Source: Owenia fusiformis (lineage: Eukaryota > Annelida > Polychaeta > Sabellida > Oweniidae). From it: 64,000 bases of DNA. Under the pieces are notes generated by a model. The model ran no database searches, was not told where the DNA came from, and saw nothing but the letters and a program-made list of their open reading frames with translations. Position 1 is the stretch's first letter; each line of letters begins with the position of its first letter. Of the stretch, positions 11,094-22,320 are shown one piece after another. The stretch is from assembly GCA_903813345.2 (NCBI GenBank), contig CAIIXF020000001.1, forward strand, positions 2,048,001 through 2,112,000. Direction: 5' to 3'. Position numbers and translations under genes: made by a program.

Positions 11094-11588
11094 TAACGTC
11101 ACAACCAATTCGAATATTGCTTATTAAGCAGCTATAACGATCGTTAGAGTGAAATAGTTTTCGCACTACTGATGAGAAAACATGTCCAAATACATTTATC
11201 AAAAAATTATATTGATTCCTGTAGGTTAAAAATACCATTTCATATCTGCTTTAAGTTTCTGGATCTGACGTTGACACTACAACTACACCTGAACAGCCAA
11301 ACATAATTACAACCAAATCTGAGCCTAAGCATGAAGCTACTACACCCGAACTGCCAAACATGGACATCACACCTGAACTGCCAAACATGGACATCTAAAT
11401 GTCTATGTAAATGCACGCATCGTGAAAGTGGAAATTAAACGAATTAATTAAAAAACGATGTGTCTTTTATTTCCCCGGGGATTATCGTCGGTTAACCGGT
11501 TAACCGGTTAATAATTTCAATACCGGTAAATGCTCAATTCCGTACCGAAGCCGTATAACCGGAATTACCGTCAGCCTCTATGTGTATC

Positions 11589-12733
11589 TAGACATTATTG
11601 GAAAGTATCAAGTCTCAAATCACCATGGTTTGGGAATAGTGATAGAAAATCAAGATGCCATTTATTTATGGTGAGCACTGTATTGTTAAAACTTTTGCCG
11701 ATATGGATGCTGGTTTTATGGTCTTAGACTATCATTCACTTTGTGTATTCACTTTGATATCTAAAATATTTGAGCTTTAGAGTGCAAAATTGAGGTCACA
11801 GGAATTGGTACTGAGATGTCAGATAGTAGACCTGACATGACTGGTAACACACATGCATATGTTGAACTGACTCGGTGGGTAGCTCCGGTATTTCCTGGAA
11901 AAGTATTCAGATGACAGCATAACATCCTCCTAAGCAGGTGTCCAGAATCCGTACCACCTTCTTCCCCCCGCTATAACCAATTTGGAAGCGCCCAATTAAA
12001 CTGAATCACGTGATCTAATTATGCGCAATGACTCACTTATACATGATTTCTGTCGCAGTGTTGCGACAGCCAATCAGATTGTGAGTTCTTAATCGGGGAA
12101 ATGCTAACTGCTTATCGCAGGGGGTAAAAAGAAAGAATATACCCTGGATTTTGAAGCCCTGTGATCGGAGGATGACAGCATAATAGCGACACCCATTTTA
12201 AGACAAATGCATTACTAAGGCAAAATTCTAGAAAGTTGAATTAAAATATTTATTTGAATATAGGTTTTAGTTGATAGTTTGAGGCCACATGAGTCCATGT
12301 GCAAGAAGAGATTGTAACTATGGTTTCATTTAATCCAGGATAAAGAGTGTGTTGTGACCACAAGTCAGTAGAGCTAGGTTTTCATGAAAATAGCGTCTAG
12401 AAATATTTTGTATCAGGCTTATGGTATTAGTCTTATGAAAGATTTGCTATATGACCATCTTTGGCAGTTGTGTAGTGTACAAGGCTACAGACTATCACTC
12501 TAGATTCTTGGTATAATTGGTTATTTATAGAGCGAAACAGAATTACTAATGTACTATAAACAAGCCCATCACAATCAGATGTCATATGGATTTATATTTG
12601 CCAGCATGGAGCAGTTCAATGGTATGGCTACCCAGTGGAAGTATCATTCAAATACTAGAATAAGCAAAGAAACACATAGGATAATTACAGTGTATTTCAT
12701 TTTCAGGGCTAAATACTTAATGGATCAACAATC
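11589..12733. other. Sequence before the first coding exon of RBBP8
   Basis: No coding exon is seen. A TTTTCAG acceptor at about 12700-12706 precedes the first coding exon, so this exon probably starts with a short untranslated leader of about 28 bases. The rest would be intron. Confidence 0.35.
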
Positions 12734-15700
12734 ATGGACATGGACTTATCAGCCAATAGAGATGGAACATCATCAATGATAGGACAGTTTGAGATATTTT
12801 GTCAAAAGGCAGCTGACACATATAAGCAGCATGTTCAAGGTAAATCGTTGATTAAATATATGTGTGCTCAAAAGGCTCTTGGATTCAGGCTCAACAAGTC
12901 AGGGAATACAATCAGGGTTGGGGAACAAGGGGTTAACAAATCAGGGAATATAATAGGATTGGGGAACAAGGGGTTAACAAATCAGGGAATATAATAGGGA
13001 TTTGGGAACAAGGGTTAACAAATCAGGGAATATAATAGGGATTGGGGAAAAAGGGGTTAACAAATCAGGGAATATAATAGGATCGGGGAACAAGGGGTTA
13101 ACAAATCAGGGAATATAATAGGATCAGGGTACAAGGGGTTAACAAATCAGGGAATATAATAGGATCTGGGAACAAGGGGTTAACAAATCAGGGAATATAA
13201 TAGGATCTGGGAACAAGGGGTTAACAAGTCAGGGAATACAATCAGGATCTGGGAACAAGGGGTTAACAAATCAGGGAATATAAAAGGATCTGGGAACAAA
13301 GGGTTAACAAATTAGGGAATGTAATAGGATCAGGGAACAAGGGGTTAACAAATCAGGGAATGTATATCACATTTTTAGTATTGCAGTGCTTTGGAGTTGA
13401 TAACCATAACTGTTCTAAAATTGTGGCTTCTAAAAACCATACAGATGCCAGTTTTGACCATTTGCCTCTATTCCCTATGAGGACAAATTCTTTACTCATT
13501 TCCGCTAAGACTGACCAATTTGAAATTATGAAAATAATTCTCTCCTTAGATACCTCCAAAGCATGCGGGCCAGATAATATCACAAACAAAATGTTGAACC
13601 TTACAGCTCATACCACTTCAAAACCTCTTACCATATTATTTAATAAACTTCTAACTAAATGCACTTATCCAGATATTTGGAAAATAGGCAATGTTTGTCC
13701 AATCTTTAAAAAAAATGATGAATCAAATGTTAATAACTACAGACTTATCACCTTGCTAAGCTCCATATCCAAAGTTTTTGAAAAGGTTCTTGCTGACAGA
13801 ATCAGAAAACACTTACTTGATAATGATCTTCTTTTTAAGTATCAGTCCGGATTTTTACCTGGCCATAGCACCATTCATCAACTTTTATCTATCGAGCATT
13901 TTCATCAAACTACTTTTGAACAAGGACAAGCCTCCAAAACAATATTTTTGGACGTAGCGGCCGCTTTTGACCGGGTTCCGCACTCGTTACTCCTCCATAA
14001 ACTCAAGGCGTATGGTTTTCAAGGTCAAATCCTTAAAATGATCACATCTTATCTTACCAACAGGAAAATTGCTGTTCAAATTTCTGGTGAGACCTCCAAT
14101 TACTCAGAAACTAATTTTATAAACTGCGGTGTCCCACAGGGCTCAATACTAGGGCCAATACTTTTTCTAATATATATTAATGACCTTCCAGACAATCTGG
14201 ATGGTCATTGCTACATTTATGCAGATGATACCTCATTACACCATCCTTTTGACCCAAAACAACCACAACAAATAGAAGCAGTGGTAAAATCCAATCTAAT
14301 TAAAGTAGAAGAATGGTCTAACACTTGGAAACTTGATTTTAAACCGGAGAAGAGTTCCGAGATGATTTTTCACTCACCTAGAACAAAAACTGATAATGTG
14401 TCAACTTCAAAACTAAACAATATACAATTCAAAAGAGATACCGAGCACAAACATTTAGGACTCATTTTTGACCCATGTTTATCTTATGATAAGCATATTG
14501 GTGATTTACTAGTCAAAATAAGAAAAATGTTAAACCCATTAAAGAAACACAAATTCAAGCTTGGGAGCAAGCACCTAGAAACAATCTTCAACTCATTCAT
14601 TCTTCCTCACTTTGATTATGGTGCCATTTTATATGGCACAGCTTCTAAATTTCTTTTGCGAAGACTCGATAGTCTATATTACACAGCGGCACTCTATTGT
14701 TCTGGCTGCATCCAAGGGAGCAGTACAGAAAAGGTCCTAAGTCTCCTAAACTGGCCAACACTTGAATCTAGACGTAGAATACAATCAAATAATTTTATGT
14801 TCAAAGTTGCCAATGGTACAAGTCCCTCATATATCACAGACATTTTTGATAAGTATAGTAATGTTAGGAACAGAAACTTGAGATACATTGATCCATTCAA
14901 ATTGCCATAAGATGCTCTGCTAGATTCTCATCCTCAGCAATACCTTCTGCAATCTCAAAATGGCTAGAGCTCCCCCCTTCTATTAAAACCAAGAAAACTC
15001 TTCATAATTTCAAAAAACACCAACGGCTTTTCCTCCAAAACCCCTCTAAAATTTTGACCACAAGTCAACTCAATCTTTCTAGACGGCATGAGATAGTGGT
15101 GAATAAAGTAAGAGCTGACTTATTTTTTAAAGCTCAATTTTATGCCCATAATTTTAACTCTGTTGACAGCCCTAATTGTGCTTGTGGCAGCTCTCAAACC
15201 TTAAAGCATATTCTTTTCCAGTGCAATCGCTTAACCTTAGTAAGACAGGATCTCTGGGATAAACTTGCTGAATTAGAACCTTCTCTCAATAATAATCTTC
15301 CCCAGTATGATTTTATCTCCATTTTGAAAACAGGAAGCCCAAACTTAAGCATAGATGTAAACTCTAAAGCCATTTCACTGATACTTGACTTCATTATAGA
15401 CAATAGCTAATTCCCTCCCTCATGTCTCTCTCTCTGATATCCTGTTGTCCTGTCACACCTGCTCCGGTCCGGGACCCTGTCTGCCTGCCACCCCCAGCCT
15501 CTCACCATTCCTATATAATGCCCTCTGGCGATTTAGGGATGCTATTGTAATTGTATTTTAAACTATATCAATGAAATAAATAAATAATAAAAAAAAAATT
15601 GTGGCTTATTTTGATTTCACAAACATCACTAGAAATATCTGATTCTTGTTGTGCAATAATAAAGATATTGTAAATTATATTTTCAGAGCTAGAGACACAG

Positions 15701-18700
15701 AAGTCAGATCTCATCACAAAATATGAAGAGTGTAACAGAGAAATAGACAGGTATGAATTCACAGGGAGCATGGTCCAGGATGCAGAAAGAAAAAACATTA
15801 TAACTTGTCTTTATAAATCTTTGAAATAGATTGCACATGTACTTGAAAACTATAAAAATATCTTATTTAATAAATACAGTTTTGTTTTTCCAGGCTGAGT
15901 AGCAAGATCACTTGTCTTGAAGAGGAGAATGTATCATTGAAAAGACTGAATGAGACATTAATATCAAAGCATGCTAAACTACTGCAGAAAAATGGGTAAG
16001 TACATCTGTACGAGCATCATACATTTGGGAAACTTCACCATAATGAAAAGGATACAACTATGCATTCATTGATCAAATTGTATTAGATATATTTTTCTTT
16101 TCTCAATATCACTTAATTTTTTCTAGTTATGCCCCTTCACCTGTTGCAATGTTTTTCACCATAATGTGTTCTTGTGTTCATTTGAAAGCAAAGTATTTTT
16201 TTAAGCCATTTATAAAAGATCAATTTACAAATGCTGTACAAGTGAGCCTCTGAACCCACCAATACTAAATAGAGCCTGATGTTCCTGAAAGAGGGGTTTC
16301 TTTTAATATCGTAAACATGTATCTGAATGAATGTCAAAATGTAAAATGATTGGTCCAACTCCAATTCAGAAAACTAAAGTAATTTGAATAATTTCAAGGT
16401 AACTACTTGGCTCATGTTTAACTGAACCAATGTGTGAACAAATGCCTGAACCAGTGTCCTTATATTTTAGAGTCAGCACCAATGGGGCACAGAATAACAT
16501 TTTGAGGGAACGAGATCAGCTGAGAGAATTTCCAGAAATAAAACAAGCACATCTTAAAGTCCTTGGTAAGCAACTAAGCATTTTGCCTGTATATATATCT
16601 TTATTTTTACACCTTATTTATGATACATTAGAATGTTGAGAGTACTAAATGCATAAATCATTGAAATTATCAATTTTAATTGTTATGATGACAAATAAAA
16701 TAGTTTGGTCAAGTGTACCAGTGTTGCATTCTGAGTATTCCAGATATTTTTCACATCTAACATGTGTAATGCAATTTGCAGGGGGGAACCACGTATGTGC
16801 TAAAAATGATGGATCCCAAAGGATGGAACAGTTACGAAATGCTCCTCTGAAAGACCAATTAGCCAGTCAAACAAAACAAGGTCAATTGGATGAAGAGGTA
16901 AATAGTTATATGTGTTTATATATTTTTAAAAACTTAAAAGTTGCTCTCTTTCAAGAATAAATGAAAATGATGTTCACTTTCAAAATATAATTAGGGCTAA
17001 ATGGACTTTTGCCCGTCAACAATTTAATGGTCCAATGGTATGGTTTTTGACATTCCAATGCAAGTAACAATAGGCACTGGAAAGGACCTCAGTGGCTTAT
17101 AATGTTTTTTAACAAAGCCGCTCATATGTACCTGTATGTATTATTATTATTTGATTTATGGAAATAAAGTTATGATAAAAAAAGGACCCCACTTTTTATT
17201 CTTTTTCTTTGTCTTTTGTCATTTGATTTTTTGATTCTATTTTCAAGAATGATGGGTTATCTGAAAATACAGAATGTTTGGAGAAAAAGCTAAAGCTACG
17301 CAAAAATAATCTGAGAAAGAAAAGATACAAAGAGGTATAGTACTGAATGTTTAGCATATTGTTATGTTCTTTTGATAGATTCACAGATTTATCATAATGG
17401 TAAATTTTTCAACATATTTGAAATTGCAGAATTTTTGATTTTGCAGAATTTAGAGAATCTATTGATCATTGCAGGACATTATACAATATTTAGAAAATTC
17501 AAATCCTCACATTATCCTCAACAGTCGTAAAATAATTGAATTTTTGTCATAATTTTTTGTTTAAGTTTTAATATATGGAGGATTTCTGAAAATAAACTGC
17601 ACCGTTGGGATTTACATTTGATTATAAAATTTCAGGAGAAGTCCCCACCAGAACTAAAGAGGAAAACTACATTCACTGAACAACCTAGTGCTGCGATTAA
17701 GAAATCCCGCCTTGAAGCAGACCTCTACGTACCTGAGACAATGGACTTAGATATGGAAATACCAACAAGACTGGTTAAAAGTGAGAAAAAATCTGCAATA
17801 ATCATTCCTGAAACTGTTCCTATGGATATACTAGATGAAGTGGACTCAATGGAATATACACCATTTTCTCAATCGAATTCTCAAATGAATTTAAAATGTC
17901 TGAAAAAACAAACTCAAGTTAATGATGTGGACTCAAGAACATGTAGGTCATTTAAACCACCTCCAATAGCTCCATCATTATCCAGTACCCCAATAGAGGT
18001 AAAATCCCAGAATGCCGTGAAACCAACAAGTTCTTTACACATGACTGAATTCAGTGCAATAGCCCATGATAGCGATAATGAATCTGAGTCAGATGAAATG
18101 AGTACAAGGATTTTAGATAATGCTCCTGCTTCCCCTCCCAGTTCACCCGTATTTGGAAGCAACAACAACACATCTAGTGAACATGCCTTGCCAAACATAA
18201 CACATTCCCCATTGTTCAAGGATGAGCATGACCCAGATATCATAGAAAAGACTGCCAGTTTCAATATTGAAAAACCAGAGATATCAGGCAATGATATCAA
18301 TACAAGAAAAGACAAGCCCCCGCTGCCACCAAATATTGAATCACTCTTTGAACCACCTGAGGAAGAATCGGATTCACAGTCACCATTACTCCTGAAAAGA
18401 AACCAGAATAAAAATTCTGTTAGGGTTGGAGTTAAAAACAATACAGAAACATCCAAATCTTCTCCATCTGTGCTAAGTGGAAAGTCAAAACCGTTAACAA
18501 ACGCAACATATGAAGAAGATCAAGAGCCACATGATTGGTTACGTAAAACGAGGTCAAACACAAAACATTCACAAAGCTCATCTCAAGGTTCAAAACACTC
18601 ACAGGAACAACTCTCAGGGCATGTAAAACCAAAGGGGAAATCTAAAAGAAAAGTTAAAAAAGATGATAAAAATCTTCTTCAGACAACAATGACTCAATTA

Positions 18701-21545
18701 TTTGACTCAGTGGAGAAGAAAAAGAAATCAAAGCGAAATCAAAATAAATCAGATGTTCTTGAAACCAAATTTCACAGTTCACAAAGTGAAAACAAAAATA
18801 AGTCAAAAGAAAGTCGAAACAATGACAGTCCAAGTAAGAAAGAAACAAGTGCCGACAAATTAAAGTTTGATAGAGAATTAAGAGCAGCAATGAGGAACTC
18901 TTTAAAGGAAACAACTAACATAACTGATAATGTAACTGATAACCCAACATTAGAAAACACAAGGGATGAGACTAATCTACCACATACTGACATTAGAAAT
19001 GATCAACTTGATACATATGACTCTGATGAAACATGCATCACGCAACACAACAAATCAAGAAAACTAAAGAAGATAGAGAAAGAAAAACTAGTCAATAGAG
19101 ACAATAGTGAACATGGATTCAATTTCAAAAAGCCATGTACTCCAAAGAAATGTATTCAATCTGAGAACTTGTCTCCAAGAAGGAGTCCAAGATTGTTAAA
19201 ACATCACCATGATCAGGAAAATGATGAGGGCTCACTTCCTGATATTGACATTAATAAAAAGTTAAAAGGAAAAGTGAAACGTAAGATCTTGAAGTCTAAG
19301 AAAAAATTAGAACCAAGTTTAAACATTGAACCCTCTAATCCTGGACATATAGATTTAAATGGGACCATTGATCCAAACTTGAGACTGACACAGTTTGAGG
19401 ATTCAAATAAAGATGGTGCTGTTGCAACTATTGTTGCCATGGAAACGTACAATTCTGATATGAGCTCTGAATTTCTTGACCAGCCTGGGAATATAGGGAC
19501 ACCTGTAATAGGACCACCTGTTGAGTTAGAGGGGTCTGAAATGGAGAAGTCCCAAGCCATTTCCTCATCGTGTGCGAGTGTAACATTTGGTCGGGTGTCC
19601 ACTCACTTTGAAAATCATGAAGAAGACCAGGATGAGAGCTCTCAGGATATATTTGGTGAAAATAAAGGTCAGTTGGAAATATTTTGATTTTTAATTCCTT
19701 AATAACATGATGGATATTATTTGATTTTACACATAAAATACATTGTAGAGTTCAACAAGTTAAACATAGCAAGCCTTATTGACTAATCTGAGTTGGCTAG
19801 GTTTAATGTCTGCTAATCTCACCCTTGGAGCTAGGCCTGAAAAAATGATATGGTGTTTAGTTTTTTGAGGATGAATTTATCCTTGCATCAAGCCATCAAC
19901 ATATTACTATATTATACGCATCTATGATCATGTCTTGTTAACCATGTTATTGATATACCCATTTAAAGCATGCATTTATGGCTTTCAGGAGAGGACAGAA
20001 ATGATGCTACCTGTCCTATGGAATCCTTCCATGACAGCTTTGACCAGTAAGTTTCCCAACATTACAATGCTTCATGCTCTGGAGTGACTTGCCTTCACAT
20101 ATTATTAACTCACCACAAATCAGCATTTCTCTGTCCACATTGGAGTGATGCATTATCACTTTTTATGATGAAATGAAAAAAGAAAATGATTTTCAGACAT
20201 TCAGTAATTTAAAAGAGTATAACAGGAAATTTAAATAGATTCAAAAATACTCCTTAAGTCCTTGCTATTGCCAACATTAATGACAATTAGAGTCAGAGAG
20301 AACCAGAAAAGATATTAGCATTGATATTAGATTAGATATTAGAAATGATTTATTACTTCATGTTGAAGGTTACCCAAACAGGCAGATGGAAAGCCTGACT
20401 ATGCACATGTGGAGGTGGTCAGAAAACATGCTGAGCGAAGGAAACTTAAAGGATTCTGTTGTAAAGAGTGTGCTAAGGTATTTATTAATTAATATGTTAA
20501 AACCCAATTGAAAGTATATTGCATACAAAAATAAAATAAATTATTGCAAAAAATCAGAGGTGGGTGGCAGGGTTCAAAACTGACTGCAAATGGCAATCAA
20601 TTATAACAATAAAGTAGGAAGACAGTTGCCTATTGGACAATGGACTGAATGGCAATATGTTAAATTTGGCAATCATGAACCCTGATGGATTGGGCTTAAA
20701 AGAATGTTCTTTATTCAACGTTAAATCCAAAATATTAACCTTGACTTTCCTTTTCAGTATTTGGATACTCTAGCCTTGACAGATTCACAGAAAAAGGAGC
20801 GTTTGAAGGCGCAATCTCGCCACCGTGGCCAGTTTGAAGCTCCCAGCACCCCAGAGCACTTCTGGTCTATAGGCATGCAAGATACACCTGAAGTTTTAGA
20901 GAATGGTAATCTGTGAACTGTCTTTCACTTACTCCTAAATTGATAATACAGGGTACCCAGTCTCTTTACACAGAATTTGTATTGTAATTGTAAGAAGACT
21001 TTAGGGACACCTTGTATTAAAAGATGTATATGCACATAATGATAATGTTTCATGTGCATGTATGAAAGCAGGAAGGATTTTCTCTTACTAAAAGGATATA
21101 TAGTACTATAGAATGATAGAAACACTATTGTAATCCATTAATGAAAGGCATTGTAATGAGTGTTATTCTGATGCCTAACCCCAAAGACTAAAACCCTTAA
21201 AGGATAATGCCTTGTATTGATTCTACACCATAGGGTGCATAGAACCAAAGTAACAATTGTATTGATAAAGATTCTCTATTATGTACAAAAATTGCTAAGA
21301 TGACATAATTGGTCATTTTGTGTAATATCTACCACAATTAATTTGATGTTGGCAAGTTTTTCACATATGAAGAAATATTTCCAGAGTATGGCGGCTACAT
21401 GGCAGTGGAGACAAAGAGTCAGGTGAAAGAGAGGCCACGGAGACGTCGTCCCTTCAACAAGATGTTTACAACAGAAAGGGAAGACAATCAATTGAATGAT
21501 GATGATGAACAGTCAGAAAATGAAAGTCCACTTGAGGACTTGTAA
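12734..21545 (+). CDS. RBBP8: CtIP / RBBP8 DNA-end resection factor (11 coding exons)
   Basis: The family activates the MRE11 nuclease to start resection of DNA double-strand breaks in the nucleus. Coding exons, all phase-compatible: 12734-12839, 15687-15750, 15894-15995, 16471-16565, 16782-16897, 17248-17334, 17636-19667, 19989-20046, 20369-20477, 20758-20905 and 21385-21545 (TAA). The product is 1025 residues; human CtIP is 897. The first six exons give a coiled-coil-like N-terminus (ITCLEEENVSLKRLNETLIS). The 2-kb exon is a low-complexity Ser/Lys/Glu-rich tail and carries SSPVFGS near residue 360, matching the SPVF BRCA1-binding motif. The Sae2/CtIP C-terminal domain is clear: VEVVRKHAERRKLKG, CCKEC, SRHRGQF, and STPEHFW with the Thr-Pro that corresponds to the CDK site. 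The acceptor of the ninth exon (GTTGAAG) is the weakest boundary; I chose it because it alone restores phase. Confidence 0.95.
12887..13365. repeat. 41-bp minisatellite, about 12 copies
   Basis: The unit has a core of GGAACAAGGGGTTAACAAAT followed by CAGGGAATATAATAGGATC. Copies differ at a few positions. It fills the first part of RBBP8 coding intron 1 and stops about 50 bp before the LINE insertion. Confidence 0.9.
13430..15410 (+). pseudogene. LINE reverse transcriptase ORF, truncated and frameshifted
   Basis: The main frame runs to a stop at 14910 and continues in another frame to 15410. Visible reverse-transcriptase blocks in order are: ACGPDNITNKML, WKIGNVCPIFKK, NNYRLITLLSSISKVFE, YQSGFLPGHST, FLDVAAAFDRVPHS, GVPQGSILGPILFLIYINDL, and YIYADDTSL with the YADD catalytic pair. 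After the break, SAISKWLELPPSIKTKK and CACGSSQTLKHILFQC match the C-terminal region of such polyproteins. The first 23 residues of the frame come from host intron sequence, so no native start is present. With one frameshift and no endonuclease it should be inactive. Confidence 0.9.
13430..15594 (+). mobile_element. 5'-truncated non-LTR retrotransposon (LINE) with 13-bp target duplication
   Basis: AAAATTGTGGCTT occurs at 13417-13429 and again at 15595-15607, right after an AAATAAATAATAAAAA tail. This brackets one target-primed insertion in RBBP8 coding intron 1. The insert encodes a reverse transcriptase and a C-terminal Cys-containing region, with a frameshift between them. The absence of an endonuclease shows 5' truncation. 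It belongs to the Jockey/CR1-like side of the LINEs by its motifs; I cannot fix the clade. Confidence 0.9.
20949..21016. mobile_element. About 67-bp MITE with ACAGGGT / CCTTGTA ends, copy 1
   Basis: The stretch from TACAGGGTACCCAGTC to GACACCTTGTA matches the copy at 28790-28857 over most of its length (ACACAGA.TTTGT.TTGTAATT in the middle). TA borders both ends. It lies in the last intron of RBBP8. Confidence 0.6.
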
Positions 21546-21586
21546 AAATTGAGTTTCAGTATACATGTACTATATTGAGTACATGT

Positions 21587-21751
21587 CAGTAACACTTGCC
21601 TAATCTGAACGCCACTTGGGCCAGCCAAAATGTTGAGATTAGTGGGTGTTCAGTCATTTGAGAATTTTTTCTAATAATTTATTTATGTCCATGGAGAGAC
21701 CAAGAAAAAGTCTTCATATTAGAAAGGTGTTCTGATATACAGGTTTCACTG
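21587..21751. mobile_element. pogo-like MITE in the 3' flank of RBBP8
   Basis: It begins CAGTAACACTTGCCTAATCT and ends GATATACAGGTTTCACTG followed by TA, with the repeated inner strings gccacttgggccagcc and gtgttc that mark this family elsewhere in the window. It starts only 41 bases after the RBBP8 stop codon and so probably forms part of the 3' untranslated region. Confidence 0.65.
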
Positions 21752-22169
21752 TATGTATTAAATTAATTCAATGTGCACATAAGATTTGCTAAAATCAACC
21801 TGATTTTCAATTTTGGATACATTCACTAGACTGGGAGGTGAATTTAATAGATCTATAATTTTATAAGGCTAGTAGGATACAAGCCATAGTACATTAAATC
21901 ATCCATAATTAACTGAGTCAAAGACTATATTATTTGCATACATTGTAAAATATTTTGTATAGTATCAATAAAAAGAGTGAAATTATAACTTTTTTGCAAG
22001 GGTCTTGCAAAATAGCCATTCACTCGGTTGTAAAATATAATATAATATAAATAAACAAAGATTTTCATAAATTGTCCATGATATAAATTATTTATATTTT
22101 TATTTGTATAATAAAAATACAAAATGCTCAGGAAATATGTGTTGTGTTGGATAAGATCAATGAAAATAA

Positions 22170-22320
22170 TATTTATGTCACCACCAAGAAATGGTGACAT
22201 ATTGTTATTAATGTAAAAGGCTCTGCTTTTAGGTGACCAGAGTTTGGCATCTGTGACATATTGTTACACTTTTGTAACCATTTTCAATAACCTACCAGGT
22301 GGTGACATTTTGTCACGTTT
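22170..22320 (+). mobile_element. TGTCACC hairpin element, copy A
   Basis: It opens with the hairpin TGTCACCACCAAGAAATGGTGACATATTG, named by its arms TGTCACCA and TGGTGACA. It continues through GGCATCTGTGACATATTG and AATAACCTACCAGG, and ends GTGGTGACATTTTGTCACGTTTTAG. The 60-bp satellite begins immediately after its end. Five further copies in this window share the same order of motifs. Confidence 0.7.

Larger units (their letters stand above)
10204..11580 (+). mobile_element. Degraded hAT-superfamily DNA transposon with 8-bp target duplication
   Basis: The ends are short inverted repeats (TAGAGGTCGCAACGGTA left; TAGAGGCTGACGGTAA read inward from the right) followed by stretches rich in CCGGTAA. 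Perfect TGTGTATC copies flank the element (10196-10203 and 11581-11588), the 8-bp duplication typical of hAT elements. Inside, 10500-10757 encodes a hAT C-terminal dimerisation region with the IPASSVSSERQFSAAGN core. Most of the transposase is missing, so this is an internally deleted, probably non-autonomous copy. A second short frame near 11250-11397 (Thr/Pro/Glu-rich) may be the transposase tail or captured sequence. Confidence 0.85.

Noticed and set aside
17914-18456. 180-codon minus-strand frame inside the large RBBP8 exon
   Set aside because: It is the antisense shadow of a Ser/Asp-rich coding exon.
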